Below are positions 29,662 to 40,272 of a stretch of 46,975 nt of DNA, piece after piece. Numbering within the stretch: the stretch's first letter is position 1; every line of letters starts with the position of its first letter. Location: contig CANAIR010000002.1 in assembly GCA_947361355.1 (NCBI GenBank), positions 1 to 46,975 on the forward strand. The letters run 5' to 3'. The notes beneath the pieces are model-generated. The model made no database searches. It had not been told where the DNA came from and saw only the letters and a list, made by a program, of their open reading frames with translations. This DNA comes from an uncultured Clostridium sp. Its GTDB lineage: Bacteria; Bacillota; Clostridia; TANB77; CAG-465. The translations under genes were made by a program, and so were the position numbers.

Positions 29662-30242
29662 TGAGTATAATAATAGATAATCTATCAGATATTGTTGAAG
29701 ATAGAATAGGTGTTTTGAAGTTTAATACGGACTTTAGAACATCTATGCTATTTGAAATGCTTATGCAAGATAGAAATATACGTAAAAAGAATAAAGTTAT
29801 ACAAGCTATAAGATTATATTATCCTAATATAGAAGAAATAACAGATATAGAGAAAGCAGTAGAGGATATGTTATGGTTTTATAGATGTGGTAAAGAATTG
29901 GCCGATTCTAATAAGAAAAATAGTAGTAACAATAATAATGATATTAAGCAAATTTATAGCTATGAATTTGATGATAATTACATATATAGTGCTTTTTTAC
30001 AACAATATAATATTGATTTACAAGACTGTGACTTACATTGGTGGAAGTTTAAAGCATTATTTGATGGATTAAGTAAAGATACTAAAATAATAGAAATAAT
30101 GGGCTATAGAGCAATAGATTTACGAACTATAAAAGATAAAGAAGAAAGAAAACGTATAAAAAAATTAAAAGAATTATATAAATTACCAGATATGCGTACT
30201 AAAGAACAAAAAGAAGCAGATTTTTGTCGTGCTTTTTGGTAA
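29661..30242 (+). CDS. Tail assembly chaperone, downstream part (Gp15-like)
   Basis: 193 residues of the phage Gp15 family (MLWFYRCGKE, then YSAFLQQYNIDLQDCDLHWW and FKALFDGLSKDTKI). It begins with ATG overlapping the upstream stop (TAATG) and can also be made as a -1 frameshift fusion of about 313 residues. It precedes the tape measure gene, though a moron cassette now separates the two. Confidence 0.85.
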   Translation: MSIIIDNLSDIVEDRIGVLKFNTDFRTSMLFEMLMQDRNIRKKNKVIQAIRLYYPNIEEITDIEKAVEDMLWFYRCGKELADSNKKNSSNNNNDIKQIYSYEFDDNYIYSAFLQQYNIDLQDCDLHWWKFKALFDGLSKDTKIIEIMGYRAIDLRTIKDKEERKRIKKLKELYKLPDMRTKEQKEADFCRAFW

Positions 30243-30270
30243 TATGCTAGAAAAATATATTAGAGCTATA

Positions 30271-30299
30271 TTGACTTTTTTTGATATATTCTGTATAAT
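30271..30299 (+). promoter_or_regulatory. Strong constitutive-type promoter of the tail-region moron
   Basis: TTGACT (30271-30276), a 17-bp spacer and TATAAT (30294-30299) form a near-consensus SigA promoter inside the otherwise continuous late operon. It would work in the lysogen without phage activators. Confidence 0.8.
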
Positions 30300-30329
30300 T
30301 GGAATATATTGGAAAAGGAGTTGTTTTTT

Positions 30330-30539
30330 ATGAAATGTCCAAAATGTGGAAATGATAATTCGCAAATTATTAATGAAGTAAGCACTAGTGGAAAGGATTT
30401 TTCTGCTAGTAAGGGGTGCTGTGGCGCAATATTATTAGGCCCAATAGGTTTATTATGTGGAGCTTGTGGCAAAGGAAAACAAACTAAAAATAATCAATAT
30501 TGGGTATGTAATAGTTGTGGTAATAAGTGGAGAGTATAA
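30330..30539 (+). CDS. Zinc-ribbon protein with Gly-rich hydrophobic segment, 69 residues
   Basis: ATG with AAAAGGAG upstream. CPKCGNDNS at the N-terminus and VCNSCGNKW at the C-terminus form a zinc ribbon. Between them lies GCCGAILLGPIGLLCGACG, a short Gly/Leu-rich segment that could insert in a membrane. It is the first gene of a promoter-terminator cassette and overlaps the next start (TAATG). A likely lysogenic-conversion gene of unknown function. Confidence 0.75.
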   Translation: MKCPKCGNDNSQIINEVSTSGKDFSASKGCCGAILLGPIGLLCGACGKGKQTKNNQYWVCNSCGNKWRV

Positions 30540-30904
30540 TGAATAGAAATGACAAAAAATGGATTTCTTTAATGGAGTATGGACATAGAATTGGCTGTCA
30601 TCAAATGGCAGAAAGAAGTTTTTTTTGGAATGGATATCAATTTCCAGTGTGTGCAAGATGTACAGGAGTAGTAATTGGTGAAATTGTATGTATGATAACA
30701 ATATTGTTAGGTATTAAATTAAATATTTTTTTATATGTTACTTTGTTACTTTTGATGGGTTTAGACTGGTTTATACAATATGTAAATTTATTAGAATCTA
30801 ATAATATTAGAAGATTGATAACTGGTTTGTTAGGAGGAATAGGCTTAACAGGGATATATTTTTATATAATAATGTATTTAATTGAATTATTTAAAAATAT
30901 ATAG
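30539..30904 (+). CDS. DUF2085 membrane protein
   Basis: 121 residues. The DUF2085 signature is clear (RIGCHQMAERSFFWNGYQFP followed by VCARCTGVVIG), with Cys and His residues that could bind a metal, then three transmembrane helices (about 45-62, 65-85, 95-120). It is co-transcribed with the zinc-ribbon gene as the second half of the moron. Function of the family is unknown; superinfection exclusion is a reasonable guess only. Confidence 0.8.
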   Translation: MNRNDKKWISLMEYGHRIGCHQMAERSFFWNGYQFPVCARCTGVVIGEIVCMITILLGIKLNIFLYVTLLLLMGLDWFIQYVNLLESNNIRRLITGLLGGIGLTGIYFYIIMYLIELFKNI

Positions 30905-30930
30905 AGCTAAACGAAAGTTTAGCTCTTTTT
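30903..30930 (+). terminator. Terminator of the moron cassette
   Basis: A perfect 10-bp stem (30903-30912 with 30917-30926) with a GAAA tetraloop and T5 tail, overlapping the DUF2085 stop codon. Confidence 0.9.
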
Positions 30931-30953
30931 GTGCATAAAATGGTGAAAACAAT

Positions 30954-31088
30954 ATGAAAAAATGGTATAAATGCCCTAATTGTGGCAAAAAATTAGTAAA
31001 ATATGACAAAGATGCTTATTCAAAAGGCGTCTTTTTTTTATGTAAAAATTGTAAAAAAGAAACAGAAATAAAGATTAAAAGTCTTTAA
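30954..31088 (+). CDS. Small zinc-finger protein (Cys-rich KTR/Com-like), 44 residues
   Basis: CPNCGKKLVKY and later LCKNCKKETEI form a two-CxxC zinc finger of the Cys-rich KTR type seen in mobile elements. The ribosome site (GGTG) is weak. It lies after the moron terminator and before the tape measure gene. Role unknown. Confidence 0.65.
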   Translation: MKKWYKCPNCGKKLVKYDKDAYSKGVFFLCKNCKKETEIKIKSL

Positions 31089-31133
31089 ATTGAGCCAATG
31101 AGCCTGACTTATCTTAAGAAATGAGGTGAGAAT

Positions 31134-33911
31134 ATGGCAGATGGTTCCGTTACTATTGAAGTAACATTAACAAAAGACCAACTAGAAAAAGGTTTAAGAA
31201 GTTTAAAAAGTACAATAAATAGTGCATTACCTAATGCTAGTAAAACATTGTTTAGTTTTGCAAATGGATTTTCTAAATTAGGAAGTTTAGCAACAAGTGC
31301 AGGTAAAGCCTGTAGCATAGTAACTGGTGGAATAACAGGAATATTTGCAGTAGCAGGAGCAAAAGCAAAGAATTTTGTAACAACGTATGAAGGTGCTATA
31401 AATCTATTTAAAAAGAAATTAGGAGATACAGGCGCAAAAGAAATGTATGAATCATTACTTAAAATAGCTAAAGGTTCTACGTTTGCACAAGAAAGTATAG
31501 TTAAAGCAGGGCAAACAATGGTAGCTATGGGAGTTAATGGTCAAAAAACAGCTAAATATATGCAACTAGTAACTGATGCAGTAGCTGGTATGGGAGGTTC
31601 TGGAGCAGACATTGAAAGTTTAGGAACAGCAATTGGAAAAATGAGTAATCAAGTTACTTTACATACAGATGATTTAAACCAATTAGCTACTCAAGGACTG
31701 CCAGTCTGGGATGTTTTAGCAAAAAAATACAAAAAGACAAAAGAAGAAGTACAAGATATGGCAAGTAAAGGAATGATACCTGCAACAGAAACTTTAGATT
31801 TTTTAAGTGATGCACTAGAAGGAAATATAAAAGGATTTGAGGAATGGTCTGTTGCAGGAAATGCAATGTCACAAAAAGGTGGAACACTTAAGGGGGCGTT
31901 AGATGGTTTAAATTCGAGCATAAGAAGTTTTGGATTGAATCTATTAGGAATGAACATTAATAAAGATCAAGTAGATAATTATAAAAAATTAATTGATCTT
32001 GTCAATTTATTCGGAAAAACAATCGAAAATGTAGGAAATAAATTTTTTTTTGTAAGTGATTGGGTAGGTATAGGCTTAGATAAAGCTAAAATTATATTAG
32101 AAAAGTTTAACGAAACACTTAATAGTATGAAACCAGAACAATTACAACAAATAGCAAAAATAATATTAGGAATTGCTACGGCTGGGCCAGCATTACTAAG
32201 TGTAGGGAAAGGTTTTAATATATTAAGTGGTGCGTTTAGTGGATTAAGTAGTGTAGCTGGAATTTTAAGTAAAATAAGTGGGCCACTTGGAACTGTAACT
32301 ACAAAATTGATGGGAGTTATGGGAATTTCTGATACTATGGTAAGTAAAATTGCTAATATAGGTGGGATCTTTAGTAAAGTATTTGGTATAGCTGGAGCTG
32401 TTGGTTTAGTAGTTGCAGGTTTAGGTCTTTTAGAAGGTCAATTTGGAACTCAAATAGACAGTATATTGAATATGATGATGATTAAAGGCCCAGAAATAAT
32501 CACAAATTTACTTACTGGTATTTCAAAAAAAATACCTGAACTAATTTCTTTAGGTGGACAATTAATAAATAAGATATTGGGAGCATTAATTGTAAATTTG
32601 CCTGCAATAATAAAAGGTGGAATGGAAATAATTTCAAGTTTAGTTATAGGAATCTCAGGACAATTACCTAATTTAATACCTATGGCTATAGATGCTCTTT
32701 TAGTAATTGTTACAAGTTTAATAGATAATATAGACTTGATAATTGAAGCGGGTTTGAAATTAATATTAGGTTTAGCACAGGGATTAATAGATTCAATTCC
32801 TGTAGTAATTAATAGATTACCCGAATTGATAAATAGTATTATTACAGCAATATTAGGTGCAATTCCTTTATTAATAGATGCAGGAATACAATTGTTTGTT
32901 GCATTAGTACAAGCATTACCTCAAATAATAGTATCTATAATATCAGTATTACCACAGATAATAACATCAATTATTACAGCTTTATTAGAATCTTTACCTT
33001 TATTGATAAATGCAGGTATACAATTATTCGTTGCACTTGTTGAAGCACTTCCGGAAATAATAACACAGATAGTATCAGTATTACCTCAAATAATAGATAA
33101 TATAATAAATTCATTAATGGATTCAATACCATTAATTATAGAGGCTGGTATACAGTTATTTATCGCATTAATTGGAGCTTTACCTCAAATAATAAAAACT
33201 ATTGTTAAAGCAACGCCACAGATAATATCATCATTAGTTGTAGGAATAATAAATGGTGTTGGTTCAATGATAGATGCAGGGCAAAAATTACTTAGTAGCT
33301 TAGTGGATGGAATAAGAAATAAATATGGAAGTTTAGGTAATGCTGCAAATGAAATTATATCTACAATTTGGAATAGGTTAAAAGAACTACCAGGAAAAGC
33401 ATTACAATGGGGGAAAGATATGATACAGGGATTTATAGATGGAATTAAAAATATGCTAGGAAATATTGCTAGTGCTGCAAAAGGAGTTGCAGATAAGGTA
33501 AAAAGCTTTTTACACTTCTCTAGACCTGATGAAGGACCACTCAGAAATTATGAAACATGGATGCCAGATATGGTAAAAGGATTAAGCAAAACTTTAAAAA
33601 ATAGTAGTCCAGAATTATATAATGCTAGTAAAAAGTTATCTGAAAAGATAACTAATGGATTAGATGTAAGTAATATTTATAAAAAAATGCAATCTACAAT
33701 TGATTTTGAAAATCAAAAACTAAGTACAAATTTAACATCTAGTGCTATATTAACTATAGAAAGAAAAGATAATTTACAAGCAAAGTTAGAAAGCATTGAT
33801 AATAACAGAGAAATTGTAGTAAATTCAAAAATTGAATTAGATGGAAAAGTTGCTGCTAAAGCAGTAAATAGAGCAAATGCCAAACAAAAATTGCGCTATG
33901 GCGTAACTTAG
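31134..33911 (+). CDS. Tail tape measure protein
   Basis: 925 residues. The N-terminal part carries the TP901-type core (KAGQTMVAMGVNGQKTAKYM, then SNQVTLHTDDLNQLATQGLP). A long stretch (about 340-720) of hydrophobic repeats follows, with IQLFVALVQALPQII-like units, then a C-terminal LHFSRPDEGPLRNYETWMPD motif typical of tape measures. Length in residues sets tail length; at roughly 0.15 nm per residue this suggests a tail near 140 nm. Confidence 0.93.
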   Translation: MADGSVTIEVTLTKDQLEKGLRSLKSTINSALPNASKTLFSFANGFSKLGSLATSAGKACSIVTGGITGIFAVAGAKAKNFVTTYEGAINLFKKKLGDTGAKEMYESLLKIAKGSTFAQESIVKAGQTMVAMGVNGQKTAKYMQLVTDAVAGMGGSGADIESLGTAIGKMSNQVTLHTDDLNQLATQGLPVWDVLAKKYKKTKEEVQDMASKGMIPATETLDFLSDALEGNIKGFEEWSVAGNAMSQKGGTLKGALDGLNSSIRSFGLNLLGMNINKDQVDNYKKLIDLVNLFGKTIENVGNKFFFVSDWVGIGLDKAKIILEKFNETLNSMKPEQLQQIAKIILGIATAGPALLSVGKGFNILSGAFSGLSSVAGILSKISGPLGTVTTKLMGVMGISDTMVSKIANIGGIFSKVFGIAGAVGLVVAGLGLLEGQFGTQIDSILNMMMIKGPEIITNLLTGISKKIPELISLGGQLINKILGALIVNLPAIIKGGMEIISSLVIGISGQLPNLIPMAIDALLVIVTSLIDNIDLIIEAGLKLILGLAQGLIDSIPVVINRLPELINSIITAILGAIPLLIDAGIQLFVALVQALPQIIVSIISVLPQIITSIITALLESLPLLINAGIQLFVALVEALPEIITQIVSVLPQIIDNIINSLMDSIPLIIEAGIQLFIALIGALPQIIKTIVKATPQIISSLVVGIINGVGSMIDAGQKLLSSLVDGIRNKYGSLGNAANEIISTIWNRLKELPGKALQWGKDMIQGFIDGIKNMLGNIASAAKGVADKVKSFLHFSRPDEGPLRNYETWMPDMVKGLSKTLKNSSPELYNASKKLSEKITNGLDVSNIYKKMQSTIDFENQKLSTNLTSSAILTIERKDNLQAKLESIDNNREIVVNSKIELDGKVAAKAVNRANAKQKLRYGVT

Positions 33912-33920
33912 GAGGAAAAA

Positions 33921-34295
33921 ATGATATTACTAAAACATGGAGATTTTATATTTAAGAATATTTTAAGTGGTGGATATAATATTTTAGAAAATGCACCAGA
34001 TGTGATAGCAAAAATAAAAATGGCTGATGGTTCAGAAAAAAGAAACTATGGTGATATGCCTAAAACATCTATAAAAATAAAATTTGGACAATTAGATAAG
34101 AATACATATAAAGAATATATGTCTCATTTTAAAAATAATGAAGACGTATATTCTTATTTTTCTCCTAGGGAGCAAACTATTTTGAAAGCTAAATTCTTTG
34201 TAAATTTTCCCGAAAATTCTTTATTATATGGTTCAGATATAGAACAAAGATATGATGAGTTTGAAGTTATTTTAGAACAATGTGGGGAGGAATAG
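33921..34295 (+). CDS. Distal-tail-region small protein, 124 residues
   Basis: It lies between the tape measure and the tail-tip protein. Beta-rich, with NYGDMPKTSIKIKFGQLDKN and FEVILEQCGEE, resembling a small tail family (DUF6711-like) that may replace a classical Dit N-terminal domain. The assignment leans on position. Confidence 0.65.
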   Translation: MILLKHGDFIFKNILSGGYNILENAPDVIAKIKMADGSEKRNYGDMPKTSIKIKFGQLDKNTYKEYMSHFKNNEDVYSYFSPREQTILKAKFFVNFPENSLLYGSDIEQRYDEFEVILEQCGEE

Positions 34296-34296
34296 T

Positions 34297-37200
34297 ATGT
34301 TAAATGTAAATAATGAAATAAAAAAAGCATATGATATAAGTACTACTCAAATTGACAAGATAATATTAGATAATAAAGAATATAGAATAAGTAATGTACA
34401 ATATGATGATGATTGCTATGAAGAAGGAAATATTTTTGGCACTGCTATAGCAAGAGGATTAGAGTTCGAAATTGAAAATTTAATTGATTTAGAAAATAAG
34501 GAATTTGAGTATATTACTGGATTAAAAATAGGAGATACAATAAAATGGATAAGTTTAGGAAACTTTATAACATATGAAGTAGAGCCAAATGACACTACAA
34601 ATATAGCAAAAATATCTGCTATAGATTATATGTTAAAGAGTAATGTACCATATATCACTGAGTTGGATTATAGTAGTGGAAATATAACAATGTTAATGGT
34701 TTTACAAGAAGCATGTAATAAAGCAGGAATAGAATTAGCAACTACTGATTTTGTTAATAAAGATTTTATAGTAGATAGTAACCAATTTGATGATGGGACT
34801 TTAATAAAACAAGTATTTCAAGCTGTTGCACAAATGAGTGGTACAGTAGCTAAAATTAAAAATGATAATAAATTATATTTAATTAATCCTAATTCTATAA
34901 AAAGTGTAGCAAAAAAGTTTATATTAAATGATTATGAAGAAGCTGAAATTAAAAGAGAAACACATCCAATTAATATAGTTAGTTTAGGAATGACTGATAT
35001 AGAAGGAGAAAATATTACATTAAGGGATGAAAATAGTATATTAAAAAATGGTGAAAATACATTAACTATAAATGATAATCCCTTTGCATATACACAATCT
35101 AAGAGAGAGCAGTTAATACCTGCTCTCTTTGATTCTGTAAAAGGATTTGAATATAAATCTTATTCTTTTAAATGTCAGTCTATTTTTTATCTTGAGACAA
35201 TGGATAAAATTCAATTTGTAAATAAAAAAGGTGAAATATATGATAGTTATATATTTAGATTTAATTATAAGAGCCCTAATGGATTAGAAAGTACAATTGA
35301 GGCACCATCTATTATAAAAGCTACAGTAAATTATCAAAACGTTCCATCAGCTTTGGAAATAGCTAAAAGAACAGAATATAAAGTTGATAAAGCAAATCAA
35401 ATAATAACACAAACAGTTGAAAAAGTAGAAGATACAGCAAATGAAGCATTAAATAACACAATAACAATAGACCATGTTGAAAAACAAAAGAGTGTACAAA
35501 TCCAAGCAAGTGAGGGAATACTACAAAATGTAGAAATATATGGAGAGAGTACACAGGAAACAAGAAGTGGTAAGAATATACTAAAAGGATTATCGACACC
35601 TTTAACAGATAAAAAATATTGGTTATCTTATAGTGCTGAATTTATACCTTTGACAGATGGTTGGGGAAAATTTGCATATGACAATACAAATGGAACAGAA
35701 GTAATTTTTTTAAATGCTTTACCAAAATTATCTGCGGTAGATTTAAAACCAAGCACAGAATATACTATTGTAACAGAAATAAAAAATTCTAATGTTGAAA
35801 GCGGTATATCTTTTTGGATTACTAATAATTCGAGAAGTGCTTTTACTGAGTCTACATATTTAAATCCTTCAAGTATAAATGCAGGGGGAATATTTAAAAA
35901 TGTAATAAGCACTAAGGAAGATTTTACAGGTATAACAATGGCTCTACAAACATATTTAAGATTACCTGTTGGTTCTAAAGGAACGGTAGAAGCAAGAATG
36001 TCTATTTTAGAAGGAAATGTAGATATAACTAATTTTGAATACGAACCTTATGGTGCAATGCCTAGCACAGAGTTTCCTAGTCCTATTATAAGTGTAGGAA
36101 GTAATATCAATTGGTATGATAAAGATGGGAAAATAAATGAAAATGTATATAATTTTTTACCAAGAACTTCTACTCAGAATGGTGGAGTAGGTGGAAATGC
36201 TTTTCAAACTCTTACAAACAATATTAGATGTATGATATATTGTAGATTAAAAGAGAATGAAGAATATACAATTCATTTTCCAGAAAAATATGTATCACAT
36301 GTATTATTTGATATAGAAGAAAATGGACTAATAACATATCAAGAACCAAATTCTCTTACTAAAAATCCTTTTACTTTTAAAACAACAACAAGTATTATAT
36401 GTTGTATAATAAAGAAAACTGATGTCACAGAATTTACAGATGAAGAAATAGAAGAAGTAAAAAATTCTATAAAAATAGAGTCTGGTAATGTCGTAACAGG
36501 GTATACAGATTATAATTGCGGTGGAGTAGATTATAAAGTTATAGGCAAGAATAATTTTGATTTAAACAAGTTATATAAATCTAGTGGAATAGTAACAAAT
36601 GATACTGGATTTAACATGAAAAACTTGTGGGCTAGTACAGTAATGAATAATGAAAATTTTTTGAAAAATTTTAAACCAAATACATCTTATATTTGTACAG
36701 CAAAAGTAAAAGTGATAAGTAAACCAACAAATTTAGACAGATACAATACTAACGCTATTTTATTACTTTATAAAGCAAATTCTGGAAATAATCCAGAAGT
36801 GTTAACGTCTAGTCAAAAAAATAATTGGAATGTTGGAGAAACACATGAATTAAATATAGAATTTACTACGCCAACAGATTTAACAGGTTATAATTTAATA
36901 GGTTACGATTACCATGGAAATGATGGTGGAAGTGATACAGCATTAGGAGAGTTTGAAATAACTGATTTAATGATAAGAGAGGCTACAATAGTAGACAATG
37001 CTTTTGAACTATACAAAGAATTTTCAACAACAATACAATTACCAGCAGGAGTAGAACTATGCAGTTTACCTAATGGAGTTAGAGATTATACAACTAGCAA
37101 TGGAATAATACATAAAACAACAAAAAAAATAATTTTTGATGGTACAGAAAATTGGGGATATAGCTCTGCAAATTCTGCATTTTATACAACAGATTTAGCT

Positions 37201-38427
37201 AATTCTGTAAAAAAGCCACAGAATAATAATAGTATTATAGCATTAAGCAATTATTTTAAAGGAGAAACAGCAAACAATTGTGTTAATAGCAATTATAATA
37301 ATTGTATAGGATTTAATACAATAGGTTCTTTGTGGTTAAGATATAATGAAATAGATACCGTAGAGGCTTTAAAAAATTGGTTATCAGAAAATAAACCAAT
37401 ATTAATATATGAACTTGCAGAAGAAGATACAACGCAAACATTAGAGGAAAGTGAAATTACTAAATTACAAACTTTAAAGACTTTAAATGGAGTAAATAAT
37501 ATTACTATTACGGCAGAAACAAGTTTTGATTATTTAACAACAAGCCCTCTGAATGATGTGTATGAAACAAAAAATAATGCTAATAGAAATTATACAACAA
37601 TAAATAAACAATACACAGAAGTAAAAACAACAACAGAGGGAGTAACAACACAAATAACAGATATTACACAAAGTATAGAAAATTCCACAGGCGAAATAGA
37701 AACAATAAAATCTGATATTTATAATCTACAACAAACAACAGCAGGAATGGAACAAACACTTACACAACAAGGTGGAAGTAACCTACTTTTAAATTCTAGT
37801 GGTTTGTTTGATAATGAGTATTGGGAGGGAACTATAAATAGTTTAACCAATACAGATATACAAAATAACTTTATTGCAAAAGCATGTTTTAGCTTACAAA
37901 ATGGAACAGCTAAGCAAAGTATAAAAGTAGTAAATGGTGCTTATTATGTGGGATTTAAGTATCAAAAATTAATAGAACTTGCAAATTGTAAATTAAAAAT
38001 CAATGATGTAGAAGTAAACTTAACAAATACAGAGTTAACAGAAGTAGATAAGATAATAAATGTATCGGAGCATAACATTACAATAGAATTAATAAGCAAC
38101 ACAACTGACGCATGTTTGGTTGGAGATATTATTGTTGTACAAGGCACAAAACAAAGTTGGAGTTCAAATATGAACGAAATATATACAGAAACTGTAAAGA
38201 TCGGAATTGGACTTGAAATAATATCTAATACAATTAAAACAAAATTACTTGCTAATGCTGATGGTGTAAGAATAGTAAATACTAATAATAATGAAGTAGT
38301 AGCAGAATTTACTGATATGGGAATGACAACAAAAGAAATTACAGCAAACAAAGGTAAAATAGCAGGATTACTTATACAACAAGTTGGTAATCAGGTATGG
38401 TTAAGTAATATACTAGGAGGTAGTTAG
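34297..38427 (+). CDS. Tail-tip / tail-associated protein with host-binding modules
   Basis: 1376 residues from the ATG behind GGGAGG; the 34282 in-frame start has no better site. The first 370 residues form a baseplate-hub-like region (IDYMLKSNVPYITELDYSSG, then LIKQVFQAVAQMSG). The middle holds beta-sandwich modules starting at SGKNILKGL and GKNNFDLNKL, likely carbohydrate-binding and concerned with host adsorption. The C-terminus (about 1130-1376) has a coiled coil and a tail-fibre-like end. No lysozyme or peptidase motif is obvious. Confidence 0.85.
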   Translation: MLNVNNEIKKAYDISTTQIDKIILDNKEYRISNVQYDDDCYEEGNIFGTAIARGLEFEIENLIDLENKEFEYITGLKIGDTIKWISLGNFITYEVEPNDTTNIAKISAIDYMLKSNVPYITELDYSSGNITMLMVLQEACNKAGIELATTDFVNKDFIVDSNQFDDGTLIKQVFQAVAQMSGTVAKIKNDNKLYLINPNSIKSVAKKFILNDYEEAEIKRETHPINIVSLGMTDIEGENITLRDENSILKNGENTLTINDNPFAYTQSKREQLIPALFDSVKGFEYKSYSFKCQSIFYLETMDKIQFVNKKGEIYDSYIFRFNYKSPNGLESTIEAPSIIKATVNYQNVPSALEIAKRTEYKVDKANQIITQTVEKVEDTANEALNNTITIDHVEKQKSVQIQASEGILQNVEIYGESTQETRSGKNILKGLSTPLTDKKYWLSYSAEFIPLTDGWGKFAYDNTNGTEVIFLNALPKLSAVDLKPSTEYTIVTEIKNSNVESGISFWITNNSRSAFTESTYLNPSSINAGGIFKNVISTKEDFTGITMALQTYLRLPVGSKGTVEARMSILEGNVDITNFEYEPYGAMPSTEFPSPIISVGSNINWYDKDGKINENVYNFLPRTSTQNGGVGGNAFQTLTNNIRCMIYCRLKENEEYTIHFPEKYVSHVLFDIEENGLITYQEPNSLTKNPFTFKTTTSIICCIIKKTDVTEFTDEEIEEVKNSIKIESGNVVTGYTDYNCGGVDYKVIGKNNFDLNKLYKSSGIVTNDTGFNMKNLWASTVMNNENFLKNFKPNTSYICTAKVKVISKPTNLDRYNTNAILLLYKANSGNNPEVLTSSQKNNWNVGETHELNIEFTTPTDLTGYNLIGYDYHGNDGGSDTALGEFEITDLMIREATIVDNAFELYKEFSTTIQLPAGVELCSLPNGVRDYTTSNGIIHKTTKKIIFDGTENWGYSSANSAFYTTDLANSVKKPQNNNSIIALSNYFKGETANNCVNSNYNNCIGFNTIGSLWLRYNEIDTVEALKNWLSENKPILIYELAEEDTTQTLEESEITKLQTLKTLNGVNNITITAETSFDYLTTSPLNDVYETKNNANRNYTTINKQYTEVKTTTEGVTTQITDITQSIENSTGEIETIKSDIYNLQQTTAGMEQTLTQQGGSNLLLNSSGLFDNEYWEGTINSLTNTDIQNNFIAKACFSLQNGTAKQSIKVVNGAYYVGFKYQKLIELANCKLKINDVEVNLTNTELTEVDKIINVSEHNITIELISNTTDACLVGDIIVVQGTKQSWSSNMNEIYTETVKIGIGLEIISNTIKTKLLANADGVRIVNTNNNEVVAEFTDMGMTTKEITANKGKIAGLLIQQVGNQVWLSNILGGS

Positions 38428-38429
38428 AA

Positions 38430-40253
38430 ATGGCAGATAGATGGTATGAAGCAGATTATAATGGTTCTGCAACAGCAGGGAAAACATTAAAATTACATGT
38501 TTATACAGTAGAAACCAATATCAATGATAACTGGACAACTGAGAGAGCTGACTTGTGGCTAAGCGTAACAAATGGAGCAGGTGGCAACTTTAATAACTAT
38601 GGTTCTGAATGTTTTATAGGAATTAACTTCAATGATGTTACAAGAAGTGTACCATTTAATGCTACTACTGTTGGAGATAAACTACTTATTGGCACATGGG
38701 ATACTAGAGTAGCGCATAATGCAGATGGTTCAAAAACTATTGGAGTTTCTGCACACCACTACTCTGGTGTAGCATTAGGTAACGCTAGTATTAGTGCAAA
38801 TTATGTATGTGATACTATTCCAAGAGCTTCTAATATAAGTTTATCTCGAACAGATATAACTTTTGGGCAACATAGTATAATTTATACAAATAGGAGAAGT
38901 CCAGACTTTACACATAATATTTATCTTTACTATAATAGTGATGCTGCAATTACAGTAGCAACAGGAGTTACAGAAACTTTTTTATTTAAAAGTGGAGATT
39001 ATCCACAATTATACGAAAGAATACCAAATAGTCAAAGTAGTACAGGACAATTTATGTTGCGTACTTTTAAAGGAAGTCAGATAATTGGAGAAACTATAAC
39101 ACCATTTACATTACGTTTACCAGCAGAGGGATTTGTTCCTACATTTACAGACTTTGATTATGCAACAGATAGTACAAGTACACAACTGACAGGTAATAAT
39201 AAAACAGTAATAAAAGATTTTACAAATTTAACTGTAAATATTAGTACAGCAAATAAGGCAATAGCACAAAAAAGTGCCACTATGAAAAATTATAATGTAC
39301 AAGTAGGAGATAAAAAGGTTACCATAAATTATTCTAGTACAGCTAATGTTTCTACTACTTTAAATAAAGTAAATAACAAACTAATAAACGTATATGCAGT
39401 AGATAGTAGAGGATTTAGCACACAAAAGCAAAAACAAGTAAATAAATTTATAGAATATACGCCGATTACAATTAATAATGCGACAGTAGAAAGAGGTAGT
39501 GGAGGTACAAGTACAGAAGTAACATTAAAATACAATGGTAGTATTTGGAATGCAAATTTTGGTAGTGTAGCAAATGTAATAACATCTGTAAAATATCAAT
39601 ATAGGGTAGCTGGTTCAAGTACTTGGATAAACGGAACAACTAGTATAACACCAACTTTAAGTGGTAATACTTTTTCTTTTAGTGGTAAAATAGCAGGAGA
39701 TAAAGCAGCTTTAGGATTTGACATGGCAAAAAATTTTGAAATTAGAATTTTAATTAATGATAAATTAACAAGCTATATATTTCCTCTTAGTGGAACTTTA
39801 ATTCTTATGTCTGGTGTACCTGGAATAGCTTTTGGAGAAAACAGAGGAGTAGCATATGGTGCGCCATACGACGAAGAATTAGGTGGTTCATTACAAAAAG
39901 ATGGTGGCAGTGTACTATCAGAAGTAGAATTATATAATTCTAGTGCATCTAATGGAGAAATAACATTATCTGAAACAGTTTCTAATTTTAAATATATAGA
40001 GATATTTGCAAAAAGTGGTAATAACTATTGTGTAAGTCAAAAATTATATAATCCAACCGTAAATAAAATGATAAATATTTTAGGAATTATGATAAATCAG
40101 ACTTCTAATAATGTTTTTATATCTAGTACAAATTATACAATAAATGATAAAAAAATAACACCAACATACTATGGAGAATATGGAGTAAATTCGAATAGTT
40201 TTGCAAGTAAAGAAAATAGAATATATATATATAAAGTAGTAGGTCTTTATTAG
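38430..40253 (+). CDS. DUF859-type minor tail structural protein
   Basis: 607 residues starting two bases after the tail-tip gene. ADLWLSVTNGAGGNFNNYGS, THNIYLYYNSD and the late SGVPGIAFGENRGVAYGAPY match the DUF859 siphovirus minor structural family. Its C-terminal end is probably the receptor-binding or tail-accessory tip. No intramolecular chaperone was recognised. Confidence 0.8.
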   Translation: MADRWYEADYNGSATAGKTLKLHVYTVETNINDNWTTERADLWLSVTNGAGGNFNNYGSECFIGINFNDVTRSVPFNATTVGDKLLIGTWDTRVAHNADGSKTIGVSAHHYSGVALGNASISANYVCDTIPRASNISLSRTDITFGQHSIIYTNRRSPDFTHNIYLYYNSDAAITVATGVTETFLFKSGDYPQLYERIPNSQSSTGQFMLRTFKGSQIIGETITPFTLRLPAEGFVPTFTDFDYATDSTSTQLTGNNKTVIKDFTNLTVNISTANKAIAQKSATMKNYNVQVGDKKVTINYSSTANVSTTLNKVNNKLINVYAVDSRGFSTQKQKQVNKFIEYTPITINNATVERGSGGTSTEVTLKYNGSIWNANFGSVANVITSVKYQYRVAGSSTWINGTTSITPTLSGNTFSFSGKIAGDKAALGFDMAKNFEIRILINDKLTSYIFPLSGTLILMSGVPGIAFGENRGVAYGAPYDEELGGSLQKDGGSVLSEVELYNSSASNGEITLSETVSNFKYIEIFAKSGNNYCVSQKLYNPTVNKMINILGIMINQTSNNVFISSTNYTINDKKITPTYYGEYGVNSNSFASKENRIYIYKVVGLY

Positions 40254-40272
40254 AAAGTGGGGTGACAGAATA

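Noticed and set aside
34297-40253. Diversity-generating retroelement acting on the tail-tip genes
   Set aside because: No reverse transcriptase gene and no template/variable repeat pair were seen.
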